From: Axinella damicornis
Lineage: Eukaryota > Porifera > Demospongiae > Axinellida > Axinellidae
NCBI GenBank assembly: GCA_963931865.1
Contig: OZ007507.1
Span: 1-64,000, forward strand
DNA length: 64,000 bases
Reading direction: 5' to 3'
The position numbers and the translations under genes are program-made. How positions within the stretch are numbered: position 1 is the first letter of the stretch; each line of letters starts with the position of its first letter. Below the pieces are notes generated by a model that was given only the letters and a program-made list of their open reading frames with translations, ran no database searches and was not told the origin of the DNA. This document shows positions 1-12,200 of the stretch, in pieces.

Positions 1-511
1 AGTTGACTAATTAAGCAGTCTATGACTAATCATGAAGTTAGTTGACTAATCAAGCAGTAATTAAGCAGTTAATCGACTATCAAGAAGTTGGTTGACTGAT
101 TAAGCTGTCAATTGTCTAATCAAGCAGTTAGTTGACTAATCAGACGGTCAAATGACTAATCAAGCTATAAGTTGGCAAATTAAGCAGTTAATTGAGCAAT
201 CAAGCAGTCAGTTGACTAATCGAGCAGTTTGTTGACTAATTAAGCATTAAATTGACCAATCAAGCAGTCAGTTGACTAGGTAAGCAGTTAATCGACTAAT
301 CAAGAAGTTAGTTGACTGATTAAGCTGTCAATTGTCTAATCAAGCAGTTAGTTGACTAATTAGGCAGTCAATTGACTTATCAAGCAGTTAGTTGACTAAT
401 TAGGCAGTCAATTGACTTAGCAAGCAGTTAGTTAACTAATTAGGCAGTCAATTGACTAATCAAGCCGTTAGTTGACTAATTAGGCAGTGAATTGACTTAT
501 CAAGCAGTTAC
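1..511. repeat. AT-rich satellite, GTTGACTAATCAAGCA-like words
   Basis: Degenerate tandem words of about 18-22 bp with the core GTTGACTAATCAAGCA, alternating with AATTGACTAATTAAGC variants. No open frame is supported. The array continues after two insertions, to about 3378. Confidence 0.9.
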
Positions 512-1123
512 TTAACCCTTTAAACCCGATAGTACACTTTTGTGTACAATTTAGTAGTGCGAACTTCTAAGGCTTCTGTTTGTTGGGCAGCGATGTCAAA
601 CGGCTTTATACCGCTCCAGGTGATTGGTAAGTACTCTCCCGCTCTGTAACTACAGTAGTAAAGGCATGCTAAGATGTTGAGCGTTGTTGCGGGCAGCTGT
701 TTGAGCAGCGCTGAGTCGGCCTTTGATGGCCGTTCAATGAGTACGAATAAAAAGGCTTATGCCGCCTTCGTTCTGTGGTTACCTGAAGTAGCGCTCGCGT
801 CGTGAGTCACTATTGGTCTCCCCCATCCAGCAGCAGAGTAAGCAGCAGCAGACTTCAGCATCTTCCAAGAAAATGACAGCTTTTGTTCAGCATCTCGAAC
901 GTTGGCCCCGCACGCAACTCACTTAGTATTTCACCCCGCCCAGTTCAACCCACTCTTTCCTGTCTAGATAAACTGTGAAAGTGTCATTAGTAATGACCAC
1001 CCGGGCATCCCCCCCGAGCTTAGCCTACCTGCAAGTAGTTCTAGTGTGGTTTTACTGCAGCCAAATAGACCACAGTGGTGAGTAGTGTCAACCTATAATC
1101 TATTTCAGGTGTTAAAGGGTTAA
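512..1123. mobile_element. TTAA-bounded inverted-repeat element inside satellite
   Basis: A 612-bp block of non-satellite sequence interrupts the array. It begins TTAACCCTTTAAACC and ends with the near inverse, GTGTTAAAGGGTTAA. The TTAA at both ends would fit a piggyBac-like target duplication (inference). No transposase frame is visible, so it would be non-autonomous. A related left end (ttaaccctttcaacccgata) occurs near 20240. Confidence 0.6.
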
Positions 1124-2362
1124 CTAATTAAGCAGTTAATTGACCAATAAAGCCACTAGTTGAATGATTAAGCAATTCATTGACTGTTCAAGCAGTTAGC
1201 TGACTAATAAATTAAGCAGTTAATTGACTAATCAGGCAGGTAGCTGTATTATTAAGCACTTAATTGACTAATCAAGTATTTAGCTGACAAATTGAGCAGT
1301 TGATTGACTAATCAAGCAGTCAGTTGACTAATCAAGCAGTTGATTAATTAATCAAGCAGTCGATTAACTAATCGAGCAGTTAGTTGACTGATTAAGCACT
1401 CAATTGACCAATCAAGACGATAGTTGACTAATTTAGCAGTCAAGTGACTAATCAAGCCGTTAGTTGACTAATTACACAGTCCATTTACTAATCAAGAAGT
1501 TAGTTGACCGATTAAGCAGTCAATTGACTAATGAAGCAGTGATTAAGCAGTTAATTGACTAATAAAGAAGTTAGTTGACTAATTAAGCTGTCAATTTACT
1601 AATCAAGCAGTTAGTTGACTAATTAAGCGCTCAATTGACCAATCAAGCAGTTAGTCGACTAATTAACCAGTTAATTGACTAATCAAGAAGTTAGTTGACT
1701 AATTAAGCTGTCAATTGTCTAATCAAGCAGTTAGTTGACCAATCAGGCAGTCAATGGACTAATCAAGCAGTTGATTGAGTAATCAAGCTGTCAGTTGAGC
1801 AGTTGATTGACTAATCAAGCAACGAATTATCTAATCAAGCAGTTTGTTGACTAATTAAGCACTCAATCGACTAATCAAGCAGTTAACTGGCTAATTAAGC
1901 AATCATTTGACTAATCAAGAAGTTAGTTGACTAATGAAGCAGTCAATTGACTAATCAAGCAACGAATTATCTAATCAAGCAGTTTGTTGACTAATTAAGC
2001 ACTCAATTGACTAATCAAGCAGTTAACTGGCTAATTAAGCAATCATTTGACTAATCAAGAAGTTAGTTGACTAATGAAGCAGTCAATTGCCTAATCAAGC
2101 AGTTAGTTTACTAATCATGCAGTTAATTGACTAATCAAGAAGTTAGTTGACAAAGTGACATTATAATGTGTATAAATTTCTCAGCTACTTGAAAAGGTGT
2201 GGTTGCTAAGGACTCTGCCGTTCAGCGGCGGTGCTATGACATTTCAAGTAAACGCTATTCAATTTTCTGCGTGAAACGCAAATTAATTTATCAGGGAAAG
2301 GGTTAAGAAGTTAGTTGACTAATTAAGCAGTCAATTGACTAATCAAGCAGTTAGGTGACTAA
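1124..2362. repeat. AT-rich satellite, continued
   Basis: Same GTTGACTAATCAAGCA-like words as 1-511. A roughly 140-bp segment (1908-2045) contains a local higher-order duplication. About 150 bp near 2152-2307 is not satellite; its right end reads gggaaagggttaag, like the TTAA elements, but I could not define a left end. Confidence 0.85.
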
Positions 2363-3171
2363 TTACTCAGGCGAACTAAGGTTCGGGAATGGCATAATTT
2401 GAGTTCAGACATACAGGTACACTTTCATCAATATTTTGTAAACTACAAGGAATCAGATGGAGTATGATGATACCTGTATAATAGAAACCCCCAAGCTATA
2501 TGCACGTTACCATGGAAACCCCATATGTGGACGTGGCTAGTAATTGCGGCCCACATCAATTGTCCAATAATTAAGAATAAATCACAAAAGGCAGAGGTGA
2601 AGACAACTTTTGTCCGTGACCAAACTTTCTGTACACGTTCAGCTCATGGTACTACACACGGAACCATCTACATGAATTGGCAGTCACCAACAACACTCCT
2701 TGCTGGACGCCGAAAGCCATCAACATTGAGTAGTGTTATGACACAAACGCCCATAAACGAGTATCAACGGTGAACTCACTTCCATGTAGCAAGTTTTGCT
2801 ATTGCCGATTCATACTCAACCCCCCAAGACAACTTTGTGTAGCGTTCTTCACCTCCGCCTTTCGTCCAACACTTTCCATGTACACAGTCGGCAGGACACA
2901 GTGTAAAGTTCAAGCATATACTGCCGTTCGAAATCCACACAGGAGCAGCACCACGTAGTCACACAAGCAACTACCAAAGATATAGGCTACAACTAGCACA
3001 AAGCGAAGCTACAACTGTCATCCAGAGAGACACACTAGTAGACTATACTCTGCTCGTTTTTTCGCGCCGCCATTATCTTTCTCCGTACACTAAATGAATA
3101 TTTCCGCAGACTATAATTTATTCTCCGCGTGACGTGAAATTGATTTCCCATGACTTAGTACGCCTGAGTAA
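2363..3171. mobile_element. 809-bp element with 18-bp terminal inverted repeats
   Basis: The left end is TTACTCAGGCGAACTAAG. The reverse complement of the right end is TTACTCAGGCGTACTAAG, so there is one mismatch in 18. Satellite lies on both sides. The interior has only short frames (82 and 62 codons) with no recognisable domain, so it looks non-autonomous. Confidence 0.7.
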
Positions 3172-3378
3172 GCAGTTTATTGATTGTTAGTTGGCTATTA
3201 AGCTGTCAATTGTCTAATCAAGCAGTTAGTTGACTAATTAGGAGTCAATTGACTAATTAAGCATTTAGTCAACTAATAAGCAGTCAATGACTAATCAAGC
3301 AGTTAGTTGAATGATTAAGCAATTAATTGTCTGTTAGCAGTTAATTGACTGCTCAAGCAGTTAGTTGACTAATTGGTC
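3172..3378. repeat. AT-rich satellite, last part
   Basis: Short remaining stretch of GTTGACTAATTAAGC-like words that ends before unique sequence. Confidence 0.8.
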
Positions 3379-5090
3379 TTCAGGGCAAGGTCATTTAGTG
3401 CTCGTTTTGAGGTTGAAAGCCTCACAAGGCCAAGGGATGTACAAGGACGTTACGTCCCTATTACGTCCCTTGACCTTATACTTCGACCATTGTAGACAAA
3501 ACCTCTTGAAACACTTCGTGGAGATGTCTGAATATTTATGAAATATTTTTGGACTTGTCTTACTGGAAGCATTTCATTTCCTATACCTGGAGCAGACGGT
3601 TTTGTCTCTTGTCATATTTATTAGGGCTGTAATGAGATTGACAAGCGGTTTATTCGACTCCATAGTTGATTAGATTCACGAGCAGGTGATTGACTTGTGA
3701 ACCACCAATAATTATCCAACATGACTTTACTGTCCGTCTTGTAATTGGCTTTTTACTTTAGGTTTAGGGCTATAATGAGATTCACAAATGGCAGTTGAGT
3801 TGCTATTGAGATTGATAGTTGGGGCTCCATAGCAGACATATTAGCTACAGTTCTTAGCCTCCAAAGTTAGAAATTGTAAGTTAAACAGTGAGAAGCCTTA
3901 GAGATGCGTAACCTAGGCAATAAATTGATCAGTAGAAAGTTCATGAATCAATAAGTGCATTCAGAGGGTTAAATACTGCTGCTAACACTGCCTAAGGCAA
4001 ATTTTACGAAACTCCACCCTTTTTTTACAACTGCATAAATAGATTCAGCTACCCTTGCTTATTATCGTAGGTAAATCTTAACACACAGAACTCAATACTT
4101 TCTCAGATATTACTGTGCAAACACCTACTAATTTGCGCATAATCAGAATTTTACATGTTGCCTAAAATGAAAATTACTCGTCCAGTACTCTAGTACATGA
4201 AAACATATTACTTACGAAACCTAATTAAGTCACATGAGATCACATGATCAAGATTGATTACCACATGCTAGCTACTAAGATTTACTGAGAGTTTCAGTTG
4301 GTTCAGGTGTTTTTCCAGTTGTTTTTCCAGGTGTTTTTCCAGGTGTTTCGGTGGTTAGAGCGAGCAATCGAGGTGGTTAGAGTGAGTGCGAGCAATCGTA
4401 TATCCAGGTAAGCCCAAATGAGGTCAAACCTTGCTCAGAGCTGTCTGATGGTATGTGGTGTCCACCATTAATTAGTTCTTGATGATTTACAGTATGCCTT
4501 TACCCCTACATTTTGCAGGATTGAAAGTGTACATTGGTCACCACTACCTTACCTGAAGTAAGCCCGACAATGCCTCTTTTCAATGTGACTGATCAGTAAA
4601 CTGATTTGCTCACAGTACAGTAACTGTTATGTCCACCATTTTGTTCTGGCTATCTCATCTTATGAGGTGACCCCTGAGTATTATTGTAAGGTATATTATG
4701 ACATAACTTCTGAAGTGAACATTAGATGTAGCACATACCATAAGCTATGAACTACCATAAGCTATGAACTACCATAAGCTATGAACTTGACAATCAATTA
4801 ATGCTTAATTGGCTAACTTAATTAACTAATGACGTCATAAATTGGCCACACCCACTTTGCATATCTTTCTAAATGAATATGAGGTATAACCAGACAGCTA
4901 GCTCAGTTATCGATACCCAGTGTCGGGTTGCTGCTAACAGCCAGGGGCATTCTCTCAAGTTTTGTCAAATGCTGTGTGCCCTAGGCAATGCTAAGTGCTG
5001 TGTGCAGATGCCAATTTATGTTGTTGGGGGAGATTTCAATAAACTTGGACCCTAAAGAGTTAACATGTTCTCTTTACCATTAGAAACAAC
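3379..5090. other. Intergenic, no gene seen
   Basis: Mostly unique AT-rich sequence. It holds a GTTTTTCCAG(T/G)T short tandem at about 4305-4350 and three exact copies of a 17-bp unit (accataagctatgaact) at 4737-4787. A 60-codon frame at 4873 has no supporting signals. Confidence 0.6.
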
Positions 5091-5308
5091 TTAACTCTTT
5101 GCACGCGGGATATACTTATGAATAACTAATGAGTTAGAAAAACCAAAATGAAAGATAAAAAAAAGACTTGCTCTTTCTGGATTCGAACCGCCAACGTTCG
5201 TATTACCATGCATGCGCACTACTCACTACACCACATAACGCATACAGGTGTTTAAAAGCTAACCGTTCAAAATCACTGTAGGGCGGCCCACCGCGTGCAA
5301 AGCGTTAA
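5091..5308. mobile_element. TTAA-ended MITE carrying a tRNA-like sequence
   Basis: The left end is TTAACTCTTTGCACGCGG and the right end is CCGCGTGCAAAGCGTTAA, near-perfect inverse copies. On the minus strand (about 5165-5245) there is an A-box-like tgtggtgtagtgagtagtg followed by a B-box GGTTCGAATCC at normal tRNA distance. The T stem is partly broken, so this is tRNA-derived rather than a working tRNA gene. A sister copy lies at 12299-12502. Confidence 0.65.
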
Positions 5309-5580
5309 GGTATAACGCCTAGTATTAAATGTTTATTTGTCATTGGTTGGTAAACAGTGTGAACTGTGTGCTGCAGAAGCCATTGCACTGGTAGTCAGTT
5401 CGTGTGATCATTGAAAACTCACTTCATTTAAAGGTTTAGCTGGGTCCAGACGCTTGCTGGGGTCAACAAGTGTGTTTTGCCTGCAGGTGAGCATTACATA
5501 ACATACACAGGCTAACCACTCAACTTACCTAGGTAAGTATTCCAATGACTTGAATCATCATTTCACACCCTTTAGCACAC

Positions 5581-6296
5581 ATGGAGAGTGACCATTCCGG
5601 TAAGCAAGACTAGTAGAGATTAAAATTCAACAACATCACCGGTAAGCAAGACTAGTAGAGATTAAAATTCAACAACATCACATCCCATACAATGTCACTA
5701 TACAGATGGAAGTTACTCCTCGGATGAGGGCATGACTACCCGGGCCATGTGCAGCAAGTACGTTACAGCTCCCTACTACATGCACCCTGCTCAACGTAAA
5801 TCATTCTCTCCTCTGGTTTAGAGCAAAAACACCACTGGAGGCAGTCATGGAAGGCCTGCTCGGCAATACAAATGCACCAAACATGGAGATAAAACACATT
5901 CCAGGAAAGGGGAGGGGAGTATTTTCCAATGAGACCTTGCTACAAGGCAGATATGTAGCAGAGTATAAAACCACCGTTGTGTACGAAAAGGCTAAGAGAG
6001 CTGAACATGAAGAAATATACGCAATGAACGAAGAACCTTGCATGGTATTAGAGGTACAGACCAGAAAGGGGTGGATGTGCCTCGATGCGACACGAAAGAT
6101 AGGGACGGTGGGACGTCTATTCAACCACGCCCCAAGTGGACGAGCCACACTGCAACCACACAAGCCATTGTTTGTTAGGGGGAAGTGGAGGGTGGGGTTT
6201 TTAGCGGCACGAAACATTCTACCTGGGGAGGAACTCACCTGGGATTATGGCTGTCCCCCTGAGGGACAGCCATGGCTGATGAAGAAAGCAGTCGTA
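5581..6296 (+). CDS. SET-domain exons (KMT5A-like), 5' end of the fusion gene
   Basis: Three exons give MESDHSDGSYSSDEG, then a SET domain at about residues 45-175. Visible SET marks are KGRGVF near the start, CLDATR, GRLFNHA (the N-H pair of the S-adenosylmethionine pocket, residues 125-126), GEELTWDYG (catalytic Tyr about residue 166) and a closing PWLMKK. The CLDATR...GRLxNH...PWL pattern is that of KMT5A (SET8, H4K20 monomethyltransferase), so lysine methylation of chromatin is a fair inference. The F/Y-switch position before DYG is Trp, which is unusual. If the donor at 6297 (gtaagt) is not used, the protein stops at 6365 as a 204-aa stand-alone SET protein. The first intron contains a 41-bp direct duplication (about 5600-5680). 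Start chosen as the only ATG giving a phase-consistent chain. Confidence 0.82.
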
Positions 6297-9200
6297 GTAA
6301 GTTACAATAATCCTTGCCTTGTGATTCCATTCATTAACAGAGAAGTAGGCTGTACCAATTCATAATCATAATGAGTTATGACTGTATAACAGGAGGAATC
6401 AAATAACCCACTCCTAAATCCTGTAGGGGCAGATGGGACCCTCCTCCACCCAGCCCTCCCAGAAAACATCCACGACGCCAGGACCCAGCCCCGACCAAGC
6501 CCCCCAGAAGGTGGCCAGGACCCCCAAGCAGACGGGACCCTCGCCCACCTCTCCTCCTCTTCCGGTAATACCGAGTTATGACTGTATAACAGGCAGAAGG
6601 AAATAACCTACTTCCAATTCCTGTAGAAGAAGAAGGGACCCTCCTCCTCTCCCACCTCTCCTCTTCAACTGGTAATGAGTTATGACTGTATAACAGGAGG
6701 AATGAAATAACCTACTCCTAATTCCTGTAGAAGAAGACGGGACCCTCCCAATCTCTCATCTCTCCTCCTCTGGTAATAATGAGTTACGACTGTATAACAG
6801 GCAGAATGAAAAACTCTAACCCAATTCCTGTATGTTTATGTTGGCAACGCCGGTCCCACCCACTGACATCATGTAATAGTTATGACGTAATTGAATATAC
6901 ATGGGTGGAGTTTTGAGGTTTCACTTTCATCTTATCGTCAACAACATGGATCTATGTCTGTGTAAAACCAAGGCGGAGTTGGCATACTTATATGTACGTC
7001 CTAGCTTTAAGTACAGTGAGGAATAATTCATTTTATTTTTATTGGATCATGAGTGAGGTTGATATCACCAATGGTACAGAGGTACAAGTGGGGATGATAA
7101 TCAGGTAAACTTTGTGATGTGGCTAACATGCAGGTCATGTGGCTGAGATCTCAGGGAGGGCAAGTATGTTTCTCACCTCATGTTGGTGATGAGAATTGGG
7201 CATCATTGGGGAGAAACATAAAACTCCCTGAGAAAGAGAACATAACACCAGTTACAAGTAATACCCCATCGTATAGGAACTCAAGCAATCTTCTGAGGTA
7301 CCCCAGGAAGTGGCCAGGCCCAGTGGAAACCAACCAGGCCCCACCAGGCCCCGCCCAGGCTCTGGTGCCCAGGCCTCCCAAAAAGTGCCCAGGCCCCCCG
7401 GGAAGCGCCCAGGCAGCCAAGCCCCCCAGAAGGTGGCCAGGACCCCCAAGCGGACGGGACACTCTCCCACCTCTCCTCCTCTTCCGGTAATACCGAGTCA
7501 TGACTGTATAACAGGCAGAAGGAAATAACCTACTTCCAATTCCTGTAGAAGAAGAAGGGACCCTCCTCCTCTCCCACCTCTCCTCTTCAACTGGTAATGA
7601 GTTATGACTGTATAACAGGAGGAATTAAACAACCTACTCCTCATTCCTGTAGAAGACAGGACCCTCCCAATCTCCCATCTCTCCTCCTCTGGTAATAATT
7701 AGTTATGACTGTATAACAGACAGAATGAAATAACCTACCCCCAATTCCTGTAGAAGCAGACGGGACCCTCTCCCACCTCTCCTCCTCTTCCGGTAATACT
7801 GAGTCATGACTGTATAACAGGCAGAAGGAAATAACCTACTTCCAATTCCTGTAGAAGAAGAAGGGATCCTCCTCCTCTCCCACCTCTCCTCTTCAACTGG
7901 TAATGAGTTATGACTGTATGACAGGAGGAATTAAAAAACCTACTCCTAATTCCTGTAGAAGAAGACGGGACCCTCCCAATCTCCCATCTCTCCTCCTCTG
8001 GTAATAATGAGTTATGACTGTATAGTTCATTTTATTTTTATTGGATCAAGAGTGAAGTTAATATCACCAATGGTACAGAGGTAAAAGTGGGTATGATATC
8101 GGATTATGCTAGCTGAATCATTGTTCCATGCTTTTATTGGAAAAGGCAAAAACGGGAGTCAAACGGAGAAGAGTATTCAGTGTCCTCTCCTCAGAAGATG
8201 AAGGTAGGTAACCCATTGTATGCTGAACATCTGTACATGCATTATCCTGGTACCTCCCAACAGAATTCCCAGTTGGAGAGATCAAACCTCCCTCAAAAAG
8301 TGGTGGTATGTTACACTTGTGTGGGATTGTTCCATCAGACCAAGGAAGAGTGGTAGGGTATTTCCTCAGATGGGAATACAAGTATTATGCATTCATTACG
8401 CATTGGATTCTCTCCCAATATCATCACATGTTCCCTCAAACAAAATTTGTGTATTACTGCATAAATCTCGTGTTCCAGTATAATTTTACTTCCTTACAGG
8501 ACTCAGCCCAAGGAAGAGGAAGCGCCCTCTCATCGCAGACTTCTTCTTGCTGGAGGTGGGTGGCTCTGCGAGAGATGAATCCTTGCAGTTATCACGTAAT
8601 TGAATATACATGGGTGGAGTTTTGAGGTTTCACTTTCATCTTATCGTCAACAACATGGATCTATGTCTGTGTAAAACCAAGGTGAAGTTGGCATACTTAT
8701 ATGTACGTCCTAGCTTTAAGTACAGTGAGGAATAATTCATTTTATTTTTATTGGATCATGAGTGAGGTTAATATCACCAATGGTACAGAGGTACAAGTGG
8801 GGATGATAATCAGGTAAACTTTGTGATGTGGCTAACATGCAGGTCATGTGGCTGAGATCTCAGGGAGGGCAAGTATGTTTCTCACCTCATGTTGGTGATG
8901 AGAATTGGGCATCATTGGGGAGAAACATAAAACTCCCTGAGAAAGAGAACATAACACCAGTTACAAGTAATACCCAATCGTTTAGGAACTCAAGCAATCT
9001 TCTGAGGTACCCCAGGAAGTGGCCAGGCCCAGTGGAAACCAACCAGGCCCCACCAGGCCCCGCCCAGGCCCTGGTGCCCAGGCCTCCCAAAAAGTGACCA
9101 GGCCCCCCGGGAAGCGCCCAGGCAGCCAAGCCCCCCAGAAGGTTGCCAGGACCCCCAAGCAGACGGGACACTCTCCCACCTCTCCTCCTCTTCCGGTAAT

Positions 9201-12200
9201 ACCGAGTTATGACTGTATAACAGGCAGAAGGAAATAACCTACTTCCAATTCCTGTAGAAGAAGAAGGGACCCTCCTCCTCTCCCACCTCTCCTCTTCAAC
9301 TGGTAATGAGTTATGACTGTATAACAGGAGGAATTAAATAACCCTCCTAATTCCTGTAGAAGACAGGACCCTCCCAATCTCCCATCTCTCCTCCTCTGGT
9401 AATAATGAGTTATGACTGTATAGTTCATTTTATTTTTATTGGATCAAGAGTGAAGTTAATATCACCAATGGTACAGAGGTAAAAGTGGGTATGATATCGG
9501 ATTATGCTAGCTGAATCATTGTTCCATGCTTTTATTGGAAAAGGCAAAAACGGGAGTCAAACGGAGAAGAGTATTCAGTGTCCTCTCCTCAGAAGATGAA
9601 GGTAGGTAACCCATTGTATGCTGAACATCTGTACATGCATTATCCTGGTACCTCCCAACAGAATTCCCAGTTGGAGAGATCAAACCTCCCTCAAAAAGTG
9701 GTGGTATGTTACACTTGTGTGGGATTGTTCCATCAGACCAAGGAAGAGTGGTAGGGTATTTCCTCAGATGGGAATACAAGTATTATGCATTCATTACACA
9801 TTGGATTCTCTCCCAATATCATCACATGTTCCCTCAAACAAAATTTGTGTATTACTGCATAAATCTCGTGTTCCAGTATAATTTTACTTCCTTACAGGAC
9901 TCAGCCCCAGGAAGAGGAAGCGCCCTCTCATTGCAGACTTCTTCTTGCTGGAGGTGGGTGGCTCTGCGAGAGATGAATCCTTGCAGTCTTCCACTGCAAG
10001 TTAAAACATAGAACTGATAGAATAGTAGATGAATGATAAATACTGTCAAACTATTATTAAATTTTATTCAAAGAGTAATACACTTTGCATATTATATTAT
10101 AACACCCAGATCAATCCATACTATGGTTTGATCCGGGTTTGATGTCCAGGAACTTAGCAAGGTATGTCGAAACCTCACTAACTAATCGTGTACTACTAAA
10201 GTATCGTACATGGATCTCTATGCTTTCTGAATAACTCTAAGCTGTTTCTTCTACACTCGGATCCAGCAGTCAAAGGATGGTCCTGAAGTCTCAAAGCCAG
10301 GAGGTGTGTTACTGTTCTTGATGAGTGATTGCCCAATCAGCATACTTTAACATACATAATATTACTCAGTTTTGCAACAGTTCCATGTTAACACTGAGCA
10401 GTACAGCTCTGTCACCATTGATGTTGTGTGAACTTACATACAGATGGGGTACTAGCAGATGAGTCCCCTGAAAATGAAGAGTTGGAAGGTGAAAGTTTAG
10501 TCAGTTTGTAAATGTACAACAGCAACACCAAAGAAATACCAATTATTATTTACATGCTCATGGTAATGCTAGCAATGTTGTTTCTATGTCTGAGGATTTG
10601 CTGCATTTGTGTAAACTACAGATCCTGTCTTGGACCAGGAACCTATCCTGATCTCTGACCAGGTAAATCTGATCTGAATCCCACTACTTGCGCAAAAAAT
10701 GCTATAGCCACTACACTGACCTAGTTTCCTTGCCGTCTTGGCTAAGTTACAGCTTTACCCTGACCATTAACTCCATTCAGATGAAGCAGCCACCACCGGT
10801 GAGGAAGGCCAGGGCCTCTCCTACAGTAGGGAGCGAGGTGGGTGGATTTATGATGGATTCACGACAATAATTGCCCAGACCAAAATAATGCAACTGAATA
10901 TTTGTTTCACTACATTAGGGTGACGGAGGAGTTAAAGGGCAGGTACGCTTGCCACTAGCTCCAACTGTATGAAAGAGTGCATGTAAACATAATATACCTT
11001 CACCACATTAGAAAGACGGAGCTCTTGCTCCCACGAAGAAACGGTCAAAGGTGACGTATGCCGGGAAGAGAAAGGGAAAGCCCGAGGGAGGCTTGAAGGT
11101 AAACTTGCCGCATTTGTACATTGAGACGCATTTTGCTGTGGTTACCATCAACACATGCCCAACCTGTTTAGAAGTGGGGTCGGAAGCAGCTGTCTCCCCT
11201 CCATCCAAGGAGGAAGCCTATGAGGAAGGGAAAGATGTCAGGCAAGGAGTTCCTCCTCCTGGAGGCAACGTGTCCTAAGGACAAATACGAGAGTGAGGTA
11301 AATCCAGGCAGTTGGGCTGTATGTCTCAATTTCGATCACTCCAAGTTGCATGTCTGCTTATCCTCAAAGACTGAAAGCTCTGAAAGTTCTGGTGACTCTG
11401 ATGTAAGCCATGCCTGTAGGTAGCAACTTGCAATATTGTGATGACTTCATTGTTTGCATTTACAAAAGGAATGTACTGAGCAACTTCAAATGGAGGAAGT
11501 TCATGTAAGTTTCATGTGCACGCTAGAAACAATAGCACTTGCATTGTGCTGATCCCTAGCACTATTCCAGCCCTAGTCTTCAATATCCACACCCAACATC
11601 CTCTCTAGCTGCAGCCACAGTCTCCCAAATGGTCCCAGAGTCAGGAGCAGACCAGCAGTGATGGTGAGGGTGCAAAGCAATGAAGTATTGTCAGCGGCAG
11701 TTTCATGCACTTTCACATCTACAGATGACTGGAAGGACTATTATCGAAGTGAAAGTGATGAGGAGGAAGGTGCGATACAAATGCAAGCAATTGCGCAGCA
11801 TTAGGATTAGGGTTATAAAATTGGTGGTAGGCTTACCAGTTGCACATTCATAAGACTGTCCTTTGTTGTGTGTCCTTTGGGGCGATGTTCAGCGCAAAGG
11901 TTGCATGGTAGCAGGTCTCCATTATCCGCTGCGGGAATAGGGATTGTCGGAATGTGCTTTCCCTGTGCATATAGTGTGTCTGGGTGTTGCGGGTGTGTGT
12001 CTGTAGACCTTTTTGTGGGGTCCCAACCCCCGATGTCAGACTCTCACACTAGCCATATGAAGCTTGGGAAAAGGAAAAGTGAAAATGGTAAAACTTATCA
12101 CAACCATAATTTGTTACGAGCCTTAGCAAGTGCTCTTATGCAATCATAGTCTATTGTTTCCTAGAACCTGAACAAAGAAAGTTTGGCCAGTGCCCGATAT

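Noticed and set aside
5165..5245. Functional tRNA gene on the minus strand
   Set aside because: A- and B-box words are present but the T stem and acceptor stem do not pair; it lies inside a MITE.
7119..7490. MANMQVMWLRS 123-codon frame
   Set aside because: It covers the intron before exon 7298 and reads that exon in a frame that does not fit the neighbouring exons; the APQKVARTPK frame joins correctly.
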